Part shown: one piece after another, positions 9,294 to 17,343 of the stretch | Position numbering within the stretch: the stretch's first letter is position 1 | Layout: every line of letters starts with the position of its first letter | The notes under the pieces: generated by a model | Told to the model about the DNA's origin: nothing | Database searches by the model: none | Seen by the model: the letters and a program-made list of their open reading frames with translations, nothing else | Assembly (NCBI GenBank): GCA_965229305.1 | Contig: CBDDIZ010000029.1 | Coordinates: forward strand, 1-64,000 | Source of the DNA: JALHNI01 sp965229305 | GTDB taxonomy: Bacteria; Acidobacteriota; Terriglobia; Bryobacterales; Bryobacteraceae | Direction: 5' to 3' | DNA: 64,000 bases | Position numbers and translations under genes: made by a program

Positions 9294-11102
9294 ATGCGAA
9301 TCATCCTGGTTACTCTGTTGGCTCTGCCGGCCTTCGGCGCCAACAATCTGGTCAGCGCCGAACACTATCTCGAGAACATCAAGTACCTGGCGTCGCCCGA
9401 ATTGAAGGGGCGCGCGACGGGCACGCCGGAGATTGAGAAGGCGGCACGCTACATCGCGGGACGGTTTGAGAAGTTCGGCCTGGTGCCGGCGCCGGGCACC
9501 AAGAGCTATCTGCAGCCGTACAAGATCAACACTTCGTCGAAGTTGGGCAGCCACAATGAGCTCTCCTTTACCCTGAAGGGCAAGCGCCGCTCGTTGAAGC
9601 ATGGCGAGGACTTTTCTTCGTTCTATTTTTCGGGAAGCGGCCGCGTGACGGGTCCGGTGGTGTTTGCTGGGTACGGCATCACGGCGCCCGAATATGGCTA
9701 CGACGATTATGCCGGCGTCGATGTGAAGGACAAGATCGTCCTGGTGCTGCGCCGCGAGCCGCAGGAGAAGGACGCGCAGAGTAAGTGGAACGGCAGCGAG
9801 ATCACTAGCCACGGCTCGTTTGAGGCGAAGGCGGTGAACGCCAAGCTGCACGGGGCGCGCGGTCTGATTCTCATCAACAACGTGGTGACCAATCCGGGTG
9901 AGGCGGGCGAGCTGTACGGCTTTAGCCGCATGACGGGTCCGGATGACGTGGGTATTCCGTACGTGCAGATGAAGGCGCCCTTCGCGAACGACTGGTTCAC
10001 CGAGGCCGGCAAGTCCTTGCGCGAAATCGTCGAGGGCATCGATGGCGACCTGAAGCCACGTTCGTTCGCGTTCCCCCAAACCGTACGGGTGGACCTGCAG
10101 GCGGACGTGCAGCGTGTGATGAAGGACGCCTACAACGTGATCGGCTACTGGCCGGGCGAGACCAGCGAATATGTCATCGTCGGCGCGCATTATGACCATC
10201 TGGGGCTGGGCGAAGTCTTTTCGCTGGCGCCCTCCGAGGTGGGCAAGGTGCACCCCGGCGCCGACGATAACGCTTCCGGCACGTCGGGGGTGATTGAGCT
10301 GGCGCGGCTGATCACGTCGCAGGGCAAGCGGAAGCGCGGCGTGCTGTTCATGACGTACTCGGGCGAGGAGTTGGGGCTGATCGGCTCGAACTACTATGCG
10401 AATCATCCGCTGTTGCCCAATGACCAGGCGATCGCGATGATCAACATGGACATGATTGGACGGGCTAAGGACGGCCGGCTGATCGTCGGAGGTGCGGCAA
10501 CCGGGTCCAACCTGACTGAGATGCTGAGGGGACTCGCCAAGAAGCACCCCGACCTGCAGGTGGATCTGACCGAACCTTCGGGCATCGGCGGCAGCGATCA
10601 CAGTTCGTTTACGGCCGAGGGGATTCCGGCGCTCTTCTTCTTCAGCGGGTTGCACGCCGACTATCACAAGCCTTCCGACACCTGGGATCGGATCGATGTG
10701 CCGAACGCGCAGCGCGTGCTGGCGCTGGTGGCCGACACGCTCGTCACGCTGACCGACGAGCCGGGGCGGCCGACCTATGTCAAGGCGCCGCCACAGCCGA
10801 GTGGTGTGGCCAGCAACGGGACGAGCAATTCGGGATATGGGCCGTACTTCGGGTCGATTCCGGATATGGCGTCCAAGGAAAAAGGGGTGAAGTTTTCCGA
10901 CATCCGGGGCGGATCACCGGCAGCCAAGGGCGGACTGCAAGCCGGTGATATCATGATTGAGTTCGACGGGAAGAAAGTCGACAATCTCTACGACTATACT
11001 TATCTGTTGCGACAGAGGAAGCCGGGAGACGTGGTGCTCGTCAAATATATAAGAAAGGGTCAGACTCAGGAGACCACGGTCACACTGGAACAAAGAAAGT
11101 GA
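9294..11102 (+). CDS. Secreted M28 aminopeptidase with PA and PDZ domains
   Basis: A 602-residue zinc exopeptidase. After a short signal (MRIILVTLLALPAFG), a protease-associated domain is inserted (VVFAGYGITAPEYGYDDYAG, DKIVLVLRREP). The catalytic domain shows the five M28 zinc-ligand regions in order: VGAHYDHLG, GADDNASG, SGEELGL, INMDMIGR and GGSDHSSF. A PDZ domain at the C-terminus (SPAAKGGLQAGDIMIEFDGK) probably binds substrate or membrane partners. Such proteins trim peptides outside the cytoplasm. Immediately downstream of the DsbA-like gene. Confidence 0.93.
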   Translation: MRIILVTLLALPAFGANNLVSAEHYLENIKYLASPELKGRATGTPEIEKAARYIAGRFEKFGLVPAPGTKSYLQPYKINTSSKLGSHNELSFTLKGKRRSLKHGEDFSSFYFSGSGRVTGPVVFAGYGITAPEYGYDDYAGVDVKDKIVLVLRREPQEKDAQSKWNGSEITSHGSFEAKAVNAKLHGARGLILINNVVTNPGEAGELYGFSRMTGPDDVGIPYVQMKAPFANDWFTEAGKSLREIVEGIDGDLKPRSFAFPQTVRVDLQADVQRVMKDAYNVIGYWPGETSEYVIVGAHYDHLGLGEVFSLAPSEVGKVHPGADDNASGTSGVIELARLITSQGKRKRGVLFMTYSGEELGLIGSNYYANHPLLPNDQAIAMINMDMIGRAKDGRLIVGGAATGSNLTEMLRGLAKKHPDLQVDLTEPSGIGGSDHSSFTAEGIPALFFFSGLHADYHKPSDTWDRIDVPNAQRVLALVADTLVTLTDEPGRPTYVKAPPQPSGVASNGTSNSGYGPYFGSIPDMASKEKGVKFSDIRGGSPAAKGGLQAGDIMIEFDGKKVDNLYDYTYLLRQRKPGDVVLVKYIRKGQTQETTVTLEQRK

Positions 11103-11158
11103 CAATCGCGGTTAATGTTTGCCCGCGGCCACGACGATAACCCTCTCAGAGTCCTGGC

Positions 11159-11803
11159 ATGGCCGTAATGACACCCAAGTCCGACACAGCAACCTGGCGG
11201 TTACCGCCACTCATTCTTCACCCGTTCGCCGAGACGTCCGGTCCCGACAAACTGGTGGAAAGCTCACGTGCCAGCCTCATGCTTCAGGGGTTGCTTCCCC
11301 AGGGTGAATTGAGCCGGGAAGATCTCGACAAGCGCCTGCTCGACGGCCGCTATTGCGAGATCCGGATGCTGTTCTACGTCGGCAAAGACCTGTTGCGTTG
11401 GATTGAGCAATGTCAGGAGATCGTGAGCCGGGAGGAAGTCCTCCGGCGGGCGGGCTTTTGCTATCAGAGCTTTGCGGCCCTAATTGTAGAGGAGCCGCCC
11501 AAGCCGGTCCGCGAGAAGCTGAAAAAGTGGGGCGTAGCTGACTACAAGTCGATCTTCTCTCGTGCTTTGGGCTTGAACGCGGTCTTCGTCGAGGTTCCCG
11601 AACGTCATGAACTGACGGACGAGTTCATCCGCCACTACTACCGCTACGCCGATCAGCTGTTCGCCTGCCGCCAGCTTATGTGGAGCTTCGGCGACGTGCG
11701 TCCTTCGCAATTCGACTTCGACCTGTACGCTTCGGGTGAGTATTCGCGGATGCTCGAACGCCAGTGGCAGGATGGCGAACAGCACGACGAAGGCGACGAC
11801 TAG
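11159..11803 (+). CDS. Conserved protein of unknown function
   Basis: A 214-residue, largely helical, charged protein without signal or membrane segment. Distinct parts are LLPQGELSREDLDKRLLDGR, FCYQSFAALIVEEPP, and a C-terminal FIRHYYRYADQLFACRQLMW. A second in-frame ATG three codons in (11168) is an alternative start. The tail is acidic (QDGEQHDEGDD). Its stop overlaps the end of the convergent 55-residue gene by a few bases. I do not recognise the family. Confidence 0.7.
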   Translation: MAVMTPKSDTATWRLPPLILHPFAETSGPDKLVESSRASLMLQGLLPQGELSREDLDKRLLDGRYCEIRMLFYVGKDLLRWIEQCQEIVSREEVLRRAGFCYQSFAALIVEEPPKPVREKLKKWGVADYKSIFSRALGLNAVFVEVPERHELTDEFIRHYYRYADQLFACRQLMWSFGDVRPSQFDFDLYASGEYSRMLERQWQDGEQHDEGDD

Positions 11804-11967
11804 AGCGCTGTTCCCCCGTTCGGCAGCCGCCGACGTAAGAAATGAACGCGCTGATTCATCGGCAGCGCCTTCCAACGACGAATCATGTCGCGGATGGCGA
11901 GTTCGTTTTCCGCTTGCACCGCCTTCAGTTCGGCGGCGCGACTAAACTTTTTAGTCTTCTTCTTCAA
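11800..11967 (-). CDS. Small basic helical protein linked to the nucleotidyltransferase gene
   Basis: A 55-residue frame with a TTG start inside the last codons of the nucleotidyltransferase gene (overlap 17 bp). The N-terminus is lysine-rich (MKKKTKKFSRAAELKAVQAE), and the rest is predicted helix (MIRRWKALPMNQRAHFLRR). The tight overlap, shared direction and plausible amino-acid composition suggest a real second gene of a two-gene module. The function is not known; an antitoxin or partner role is inference from arrangement only. Confidence 0.5.
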   Translation of the reverse strand: MKKKTKKFSRAAELKAVQAENELAIRDMIRRWKALPMNQRVHFLRRRLPNGGTAL

Positions 11968-12409
11968 GCGCCTTCTCCAGGAGGGCCAGCACGGCTTGGT
12001 CCTGCGGACGATTGGCCGCCCGCTTACTTTTCACGATATCCGAGAGCGAGGCAACCATCAGGGGACGCCCGCCAAAGTCGACGGTGGTCGCCCGGCCTCG
12101 CAAGCCTTCATAAGACCGGATGCCGTGAATCGAGCCCATGAAATCCACTTGCAGCGAAAGGTCGTCGCGGGTGAGCCGGTAGAGCTTCGAGACGGGGTAG
12201 TAGGGCCGGAGAATCGTCGCGTCGAGCCCATCGGCTAATTGCTTAAGCTTGGTGACATTTCGTGGTGTCGGACGAAAGAAAAAGTCGACGTCGACCGTGG
12301 TGACGGGAACGCCCTGTAACGCTGCGGCAGCGTTGCCGATCATGACGGCGTCGAGACCAAGTTCGGCAAGCAGTTTGGCGAGCCTTTCCAACAAAGGGGC
12401 AGCGGACAC
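11951..12409 (-). CDS. MNT/AbiEii-like nucleotidyltransferase-fold protein
   Basis: A 152-residue protein with a GTG start one base after the DinB-like gene's stop. MIGNAAAALQGVPVTTVDVD carries the G-N/S turn and the D40-x-D42 pair of the nucleotidyltransferase fold, and FFRPTPRNVTKL follows as in AbiEii/DUF6036-type proteins. The C-terminal part (VASLSDIVKSKRAANRPQDQ) is the usual 'sites for Lys-Arg in NTP recognition' region in this family. Such proteins are often toxins in toxin-antitoxin or abortive-infection modules, but this is unproven here. It overlaps the small downstream gene. Confidence 0.78.
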   Translation of the reverse strand: MSAAPLLERLAKLLAELGLDAVMIGNAAAALQGVPVTTVDVDFFFRPTPRNVTKLKQLADGLDATILRPYYPVSKLYRLTRDDLSLQVDFMGSIHGIRSYEGLRGRATTVDFGGRPLMVASLSDIVKSKRAANRPQDQAVLALLEKALEEED

Positions 12410-12410
12410 C

Positions 12411-12857
12411 TTACACCAACTTCTTCAGCAGCACGAGTTGACCGGCATGGTAGAGGTGATGCTGCACGATGCCGTGCAACAGGTGATAAACCACCTGCTC
12501 GCGGGGCTGGAGCACGAAGTCGAGTTCGGTATCGGACATGCCGTCGATGTGGGAGGCCAGGCGATCGCTGGCGGCGAAGAAGCGCTCCTGGTCGGCGTTC
12601 CAATCTCCGGGCTCGGGAAAGTTCTCCGCGTCGCCGATCGGCCGGATCTCGCCTTTGACGATCCGCTCGAGGGCAATTTCAGCCCAAGCGGCCATGTGCA
12701 GCACCAACTCATGAATGGAATGCGCCCGGGCTATGGGGTGCTGGGCGGCTTGCTGCGCGGTGACGCCGGCCAAAATCTCGGCGACACTCTCGCCGTGCCA
12801 GGCGGGTCCGCGAACGGCGCGCCGCAACTGGTCGGCAATGCGTTTGGCCTCGCTCAT
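12411..12857 (-). CDS. DinB-family protein
   Basis: A 148-residue four-helix-bundle protein. Histidines in ELVLHMAAW (helix 2) and HHLYHAGQL (helix 4) form the metal-binding triad of DinB/YfiT-like proteins, some of which are bacillithiol- or mycothiol-linked transferases. The exact reaction cannot be assigned. It is first in a short minus-strand run with the nucleotidyltransferase and the small basic gene. Confidence 0.85.
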   Translation of the reverse strand: MSEAKRIADQLRRAVRGPAWHGESVAEILAGVTAQQAAQHPIARAHSIHELVLHMAAWAEIALERIVKGEIRPIGDAENFPEPGDWNADQERFFAASDRLASHIDGMSDTELDFVLQPREQVVYHLLHGIVQHHLYHAGQLVLLKKLV

Positions 12858-12872
12858 GGAGCCATTCTCCCA

Positions 12873-13493
12873 TCAGTCAAGGACGACGAGTTTCCAGGCG
12901 CCATCGCGGAGGGCGAACTGCGCGCGGGGGGTGATCGGCGAGCGCACGGACTGTGCGGCGACAAAGCCTTCCTGGCCCGCGAAGGTGCGGATGCGCACCC
13001 AGTCGAAGCTGCCTTGCGGCGCGGCGCCTAAGCGCTGCACCACCTCAAAAGCGACAGTCGCCACGACGGCTGAGTCACGAGAGGCGGCGGCGTGCACCGG
13101 CACCACGTCGCGCACAACGACCAAATGCCGCCGCGGGTCCAGGTCGCGGGGGAACTTCCAGGCGTAATAGGGCGAGACGAAGATCTTCGGATGCATCTGC
13201 TCAAAGCCGATGTCGAGCATGTCGGTGAGCACCGTCCACATCGGCGCGTCGGCCGCTTCCGGGTGCCAGCGTTCGACAAACAGGCTCCAGCCCTCGTCTT
13301 TGTCCTTGGGGCCGGTGACGACCTTCTCGTCGACGAGCTTCTTGAGCGCCTTGAGGTCTCGCTTGATGACGGCCTTTTCGAGCCGTACGGTGAAGCGGCG
13401 GAAGTCGTCCGAGCGCTGGCGGTCGTCGATGGGATAGAGCCGTACGGGGCCGTCCGCGGCGAGCAGCGTCACAATCAGAGCCCAGGACAGCAT
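12873..13493 (-). CDS. Secreted SH3-like domain protein
   Basis: A 206-residue protein with a short signal (MLSWALIVTLLAADG). The first half has a helical DUF4440-like look (FTVRLEKAVIKRDLKALKKL). The second half resembles a bacterial SH3 domain (VVRDVVPVHAAASRDSAVVA, RIRTFAGQEGFVAAQSVRSP), a fold that often binds peptidoglycan or peptides. It ends in a beta hairpin (RDGAWKLVVLD). Downstream of it on the same strand is the DinB gene, 15 bases away. Function unknown. Confidence 0.7.
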   Translation of the reverse strand: MLSWALIVTLLAADGPVRLYPIDDRQRSDDFRRFTVRLEKAVIKRDLKALKKLVDEKVVTGPKDKDEGWSLFVERWHPEAADAPMWTVLTDMLDIGFEQMHPKIFVSPYYAWKFPRDLDPRRHLVVVRDVVPVHAAASRDSAVVATVAFEVVQRLGAAPQGSFDWVRIRTFAGQEGFVAAQSVRSPITPRAQFALRDGAWKLVVLD

Positions 13494-13522
13494 GGGCCGA
13501 GTCTACCAGACCCGGGAACTGC

Positions 13523-13528
13523 TACAAT
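13523..13528 (+). promoter_or_regulatory. Candidate -10 element (TACAAT) for rpsU
   Basis: TACAAT stands about 35 bases before the rpsU start, in the gap from the divergent SH3-like gene. No clear -35 is seen, so this rests on the -10 match and position only. Confidence 0.4.
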
Positions 13529-13562
13529 AAAAACGTATCTACGCCCGAGGGTGGTGAGTTTT

Positions 13563-13763
13563 TTGGCAGAAGTTAATCTGCAAGATGGCGAAACATTAGA
13601 AAGCGCATTGCGCCGCTTTAAGCGCAAAGTACAGCAAGAAGACATCATCAAGGAGATCAAGAAGCACTCCTATTACCTGAAGCCCGGCGAAAAGAAGCGG
13701 GTGAAGCAGGCTCTTGCTCGCAAGCGTAACCGCAAAAAGAACCGTCAGAAAGACGCGGAATAA
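13563..13763 (+). CDS. rpsU: 30S ribosomal protein S21
   Basis: A 66-residue basic protein of the small ribosomal subunit. MAEVNLQDGETLESALRRFK is the standard N-terminus, followed by a helical KREVQ-type segment and an Arg/Lys-rich tail (ALARKRNRKKNRQKDAE). I choose the TTG at 13563 because homologues begin at this point. The two GTG codons at 13551 and 13554 are in frame, but sit directly on the GAGG that would serve as ribosome-binding site. A strong terminator follows. Confidence 0.92.
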   Translation: MAEVNLQDGETLESALRRFKRKVQQEDIIKEIKKHSYYLKPGEKKRVKQALARKRNRKKNRQKDAE

Positions 13764-13768
13764 ACCGA

Positions 13769-13794
13769 AGGCGCCCTTACCGGGGCGCCTTTTT
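13769..13794 (+). terminator. Rho-independent terminator of rpsU
   Basis: An 8-bp GC stem (AGGCGCCC / GGGCGCCT) with a 6-base loop is followed by five T. It starts six bases after the rpsU stop and overlaps the last codons of the convergent Nudix gene. Confidence 0.9.
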
Positions 13795-14337
13795 CTGTTT
13801 GGAGGGAGCAGCTTCCTGCGCGTGGTACCGTTTCCAGGCCAGAAAGCCAATCAGTGTCTTGCCGTCGTTCATGCGGCCGCTGGCGATCAGTTCGTCGATC
13901 TCCGTCCAGGGGAACCAGCGCGTGACGATGCGTTCGTCATCCATCCATTGACTCTCGCCTTGCTGGAGGTCGGTCGCCAGATACAGGTTCATCTTCTCTT
14001 CGAGGAAGCCGGGGCTGGGCCAATAGGTGGCGAGCTTCACCCAGCTCTTCGCCCGCAGACCAGTCTCTTCCTTCAACTCCCTCTTCGCCGCGCCTAACGC
14101 CGTTTCGCCGTCATCGATCTTCCCGGCCGGCAACTCCCACAAACGGCGCTGCGCCGGCAAACGATACTGCTGCACCAGCAGGATTTGTCCGGCCGCATCG
14201 ACGGGCATCACGACAGCCGAGCCATTGTGACGCACGACGTTCCGGCGAATCTCGAAGCCATCCTTATCGACAGCGACATCTTCGGTGACGCGGAACAAGC
14301 CGTTCTTCAACCGCTCCACGGAGGAAATGATCTTCAT
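13777..14337 (-). CDS. nudF: Nudix hydrolase, ADP-ribose pyrophosphatase type
   Basis: A 186-residue cytoplasmic hydrolase that probably cleaves ADP-ribose. The Nudix box is complete (GKIDDGETALGAAKRELKEE, then TGL) around residues 72-94, with the E-E metal ligands. QILLVQQYRLPAQRRLWELP before it is typical of the ADP-ribose pyrophosphatase group. The Lys-rich C-terminus (SKQKKAPR) is encoded across the rpsU terminator stem. It follows the GvpL/F-like gene by 13 bases and is last in the arg-headed run. Confidence 0.88.
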   Translation of the reverse strand: MKIISSVERLKNGLFRVTEDVAVDKDGFEIRRNVVRHNGSAVVMPVDAAGQILLVQQYRLPAQRRLWELPAGKIDDGETALGAAKRELKEETGLRAKSWVKLATYWPSPGFLEEKMNLYLATDLQQGESQWMDDERIVTRWFPWTEIDELIASGRMNDGKTLIGFLAWKRYHAQEAAPSKQKKAPR

Positions 14338-14350
14338 CAGCGTTATTGTC

Positions 14351-15025
14351 TCAAGCCGGACGGGCGATCAGCGGAGGGCCACAAGGGGGCGCCAGCGCAT
14401 AGCCTCCCCCCGCCCAGGGTCCGGAGCAATCGAGAAGCAGCCGCTGAGCCTGACACTCGCGATGCAGGCGGGCGGCCTCATCGAGGAACTTGCCGCGTTG
14501 GGTGCGCCGCACCAGGAAGGACCAGGACGCCACCCGCTGGCGGCGGTTCCAGATGGCGACGCGACGGTCCATCACGGCTTCGGCGTAGCGGCACAGCCGT
14601 TCTTTGAGCTGGCCAACACTCTCGACCTTCGCGCGCCGGCCGGCCCGCTCGACATCGATCCAGAATTCCTGCCGCTCGCGGAACAGATGGAGTTGCGCTT
14701 CGAGGACGTCGACGTGGTGTTCGAGATAGGCGACCACGTCTTCTTCGGTCTCCAGCACCGAGCAGAAGGCAGCGGGGACCAGGTCGGTTTGGCGCGCCAC
14801 GGTGGCGAGGACGGTCTCGTAGCCCGCGGAGCGCTGGTCAACCCACAGACGGTCCATCAGGCGATAGGGAGTGAAGGCGGGGTCGTACTCTTCGTTCGGC
14901 ACCTGACTCACCACGGCCGCCAGCCCCGCCGCGCAGATCGCGTAGGGAGGAAAAACCGGAAAGACGCTGTGCGCGGGCAATAGCGGCAGTTGGGCGCCGG
15001 AGGTGATGCAGTAAAGAAAGAGCAC
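14351..15025 (-). CDS. Orphan GvpL/GvpF-family protein
   Basis: A 224-residue protein with a GTG start. The N-terminal half (LFLYCITSGAQLPLL, LAAVVSQVPNEEYDP) and the 'multiple-helix then beta' second half (YLEHHVDVLEAQLHLFRERQ) resemble gas-vesicle accessory proteins GvpL/F. No gvpA or other gas-vesicle gene is within the window, so it cannot be making gas vesicles alone; orphan copies occur in other phyla. It lies between a peroxiredoxin and a Nudix hydrolase gene on one strand. Its cellular role here is unknown. Confidence 0.65.
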   Translation of the reverse strand: MLFLYCITSGAQLPLLPAHSVFPVFPPYAICAAGLAAVVSQVPNEEYDPAFTPYRLMDRLWVDQRSAGYETVLATVARQTDLVPAAFCSVLETEEDVVAYLEHHVDVLEAQLHLFRERQEFWIDVERAGRRAKVESVGQLKERLCRYAEAVMDRRVAIWNRRQRVASWSFLVRRTQRGKFLDEAARLHRECQAQRLLLDCSGPWAGGGYALAPPCGPPLIARPA

Positions 15026-15059
15026 CTCACCGTCTATTCGGTGGAGCGCGTGCTTTGCT

Positions 15060-15527
15060 TTAAAGCGCTTCGATTTGCGACACTTCCGCCGTCGCCAGGA
15101 CGTCCGCCGGCTTCGGCACGCCCCGCCCGGCGAAGCGAATCTGGCCGGACTTGCCGACCAGGTAGACGGAACGCCGCACGATGAGTCCCTGCGATCCGTA
15201 AAGCCGAGCCACCTGCTGTCCGTCGTCCACCAGCAGGGGAAACGGGAGTTGGAACTTCTGGCGAAAGGTTTGGTGACTGTCGGCCGAGCCCGGGTTGACG
15301 CCGAACACGACCGTATCTACCGCGGCAGCGGCGGCCCAGGAGTCGCGAAACTCACACAGCTGCTTCGTGCAGAGCGACGTATCGTCTTTGGGGTAAAAAA
15401 TCAGGACAACGTTCTTCCGGCCGCGGAACTCAGCCAGGGTTACGGAGCGGCCGTCGTCCGTCCGCAGACGGAAGTCGGGCGCGGCCGAACCGACGGAGAG
15501 TGGAGCGCCCAGCAGCCAATCGAACAT
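15060..15527 (-). CDS. bcp: Peroxiredoxin, BCP/PrxQ type
   Basis: A 155-residue thiol peroxidase. The active site FYPKDDTSLCTKQLCEFRD holds the peroxidatic C53 and a resolving cysteine C58, the alpha-helical spacing typical of the BCP/PrxQ class. The T of the usual PxxxTxxC is present (T50). It reduces hydroperoxides in the cytoplasm using thioredoxin. Eight bases separate it from the upstream argR stop, so it is probably transcribed with the arginine genes, which is an unusual partner. Confidence 0.9.
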   Translation of the reverse strand: MFDWLLGAPLSVGSAAPDFRLRTDDGRSVTLAEFRGRKNVVLIFYPKDDTSLCTKQLCEFRDSWAAAAAVDTVVFGVNPGSADSHQTFRQKFQLPFPLLVDDGQQVARLYGSQGLIVRRSVYLVGKSGQIRFAGRGVPKPADVLATAEVSQIEAL

Positions 15528-15535
15528 GCTTGATG

Positions 15536-15961
15536 CTAGCTCACAAACGCCAGCACTTTTTTGCGAATGCGTTCGGCGTGCTTGCGGTCGGCGGTGACCA
15601 CCAGGACGGTATCGTCGCCGGCGACCGTCCCCACCACGTCCGGCCAGCCTTCCTCGTCGATGGCCCGAGCCACCGAGGCGGCATGCGCGGCGGGCGTCTT
15701 CAGGACCACCAGGTTCTGAGCCACCCGCGCATCGAGCAGTAATTCACCCAGGCCGCTCTTCGAGCGCGCCGGCTGTCCATTCAACTGCTGATAGCCTTGC
15801 GCCGTCTTCACCAGTCCCAGGTCGCGAATGTCGCGCGACAAGGTGACCTGGGTCGCTTCGATGCCTTGTGCGCGCAGGCTACGCGCCAGTTCGTCCTGCG
15901 TGGCGATCCGCTGACGCGAGATCGCCTTCAAGATTTGTCCCTGGCGGTAGACCTTCGTCAT
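15536..15961 (-). CDS. argR: Arginine repressor
   Basis: A 141-residue arginine-responsive repressor. The N-terminal winged helix contains IATQDELARSLRAQGIEATQ with recognition helix VTLSRDIRDLGLVK; the C-terminal oligomerisation/arginine-binding domain has GTVAGDDTVLVV with the paired Asp residues that contact L-arginine. I start at MTKVYRQ (15961), which overlaps the argH stop by three bases. A consensus ARG box lies in front of argF at the head of this run, so ArgR probably controls its own transcription. Confidence 0.95.
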   Translation of the reverse strand: MTKVYRQGQILKAISRQRIATQDELARSLRAQGIEATQVTLSRDIRDLGLVKTAQGYQQLNGQPARSKSGLGELLLDARVAQNLVVLKTPAAHAASVARAIDEEGWPDVVGTVAGDDTVLVVTADRKHAERIRKKVLAFVS

Positions 15962-17343
15962 CACGACCTCAACGCAGCCAAGCGTTCGGCGGCTTCGCGC
16001 AACGCGCCGGCCACCGCTTGCGGACCCGTGCCCCCGCGAATTTCGCGCGTCTTCATGCCTTCGCGCGGCTTGAGCAGTGCCGCGAACTCGGGCGTCAGGC
16101 GAGCGTCGAAGGCAGCTAACGACTCCACGGTCCAATCCGAGGGCTTCTTGCCGTCGCGCGTGCTTTCGAGCACCAGCTTGCCCACCAACTGATGCGACTG
16201 ATGGAACGGCAGGCCAGCGCGGGAGAGCGCTTCGGCGAGGTCCGTCGCCACCACCCAGCTATCTTCGGCGGCTTGCTCCGGCACGGCCGGCTTCAGCACA
16301 ACGGTGGAGGCCACCACGGCCGCCATTTCGATCGAACCGACCGTCTGATAAACGGCGTCGAAGAGCGGCTCCTTGTCTTCCTGCAGATCGCGGTTGTAGG
16401 TGAGCGGCAGGCCCTTCACGGTCATCGCGAGCGCGCTGTAATCGCCGAAAACGCGGCCGCTTTTGCCGCGGATCAGTTCGAGCGAGTCGGGATTCTTCTT
16501 CTGCGGCATCAGCGATGAGCCGCTGGTGACGCCGTCGCCCAGTTCCATCCAGCCGAACTCTTCGCTCGAGTAGAGGATCCAGTCCTCGCTCAAGCGGCTG
16601 AGGTGCAGCAGGATGACGTTGGCGGCGTGCAGATAGTCGAGGGCGAAGTCGCGGTCGGCGGAGACGTCCATCGAATTGCGGGTGACGGCGCCGAAGCCCA
16701 GATCCTTGGCGATCGCCTCGCGGTCGTGCGGGAAGCCGCTGCCGGCCAGCGCGCCCGAGCCGAGCGGCATCACATTAACACGCGCCCGAGCCTGCGCCAG
16801 GCGCTCATAGTCGCGCATGAACATCTCGAAGTAGGCCAGCAAATAATGCGGCCACAGCACGGCCTGCGCGCGGCGCAGATGAGTGTAGCCGGGGATGACG
16901 GCGTCCGGGTACTTGTTGGCAAGCGTCAGCAACGCGTCCATCAAGCCGATCAGTTGGCTCTGCGTCTCGTCGATCGCCTCGCGCAACCACAGGCGCACGT
17001 CCAGCGAGACCTGCTCGTTGCGGCTGCGGCCCGTGTGGATCTTGTCGGCCAGGCCGGCAACTTTGCCTTTCAACTGGCGGATCACCAACGTATGGACGTC
17101 TTCGTCCGTGGCCCCTTCGTAGAAAGCCGGAGTCGCGGCTTCGGCACGTAACTCTTCGAAGGCCGCGACGAGCTTGGCGCGTTCGTCCGCGGTCAGGATA
17201 CCGACGCGTTCGAGTGCGCGAGCAAAGGCCTGTGAACCGCGGATGTCGACGTCGACCAGTTTCTTGTCAAAGTGCAAAGAGCCGGAAAAGCGTTCGAAGA
17301 CTTCCGAACTACCGGCCTCAAAACGACCGCCCCAGAGCTTCAT
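15961..17343 (-). CDS. argH: Argininosuccinate lyase
   Basis: Cleaves argininosuccinate to arginine and fumarate, the last step of arginine synthesis. The 460-residue product begins MKLWGGRFEAGSSEVFERFS, the usual N-terminus; the longer frame upstream lies inside argF and is discarded. The fumarase-superfamily signature GSSLMPQKKNPDS is intact, as are HTGRSRNEQV and GYTHLRRAQ. Its ATG overlaps the argF stop by four bases (ATGA), and its stop overlaps argR. Length is normal. Confidence 0.97.
   Translation of the reverse strand: MKLWGGRFEAGSSEVFERFSGSLHFDKKLVDVDIRGSQAFARALERVGILTADERAKLVAAFEELRAEAATPAFYEGATDEDVHTLVIRQLKGKVAGLADKIHTGRSRNEQVSLDVRLWLREAIDETQSQLIGLMDALLTLANKYPDAVIPGYTHLRRAQAVLWPHYLLAYFEMFMRDYERLAQARARVNVMPLGSGALAGSGFPHDREAIAKDLGFGAVTRNSMDVSADRDFALDYLHAANVILLHLSRLSEDWILYSSEEFGWMELGDGVTSGSSLMPQKKNPDSLELIRGKSGRVFGDYSALAMTVKGLPLTYNRDLQEDKEPLFDAVYQTVGSIEMAAVVASTVVLKPAVPEQAAEDSWVVATDLAEALSRAGLPFHQSHQLVGKLVLESTRDGKKPSDWTVESLAAFDARLTPEFAALLKPREGMKTREIRGGTGPQAVAGALREAAERLAALRS

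Noticed and set aside
14351..15025. A gas-vesicle gene cluster
   Set aside because: Only one GvpL/F-like gene exists; no GvpA, GvpN or other partners in the window.
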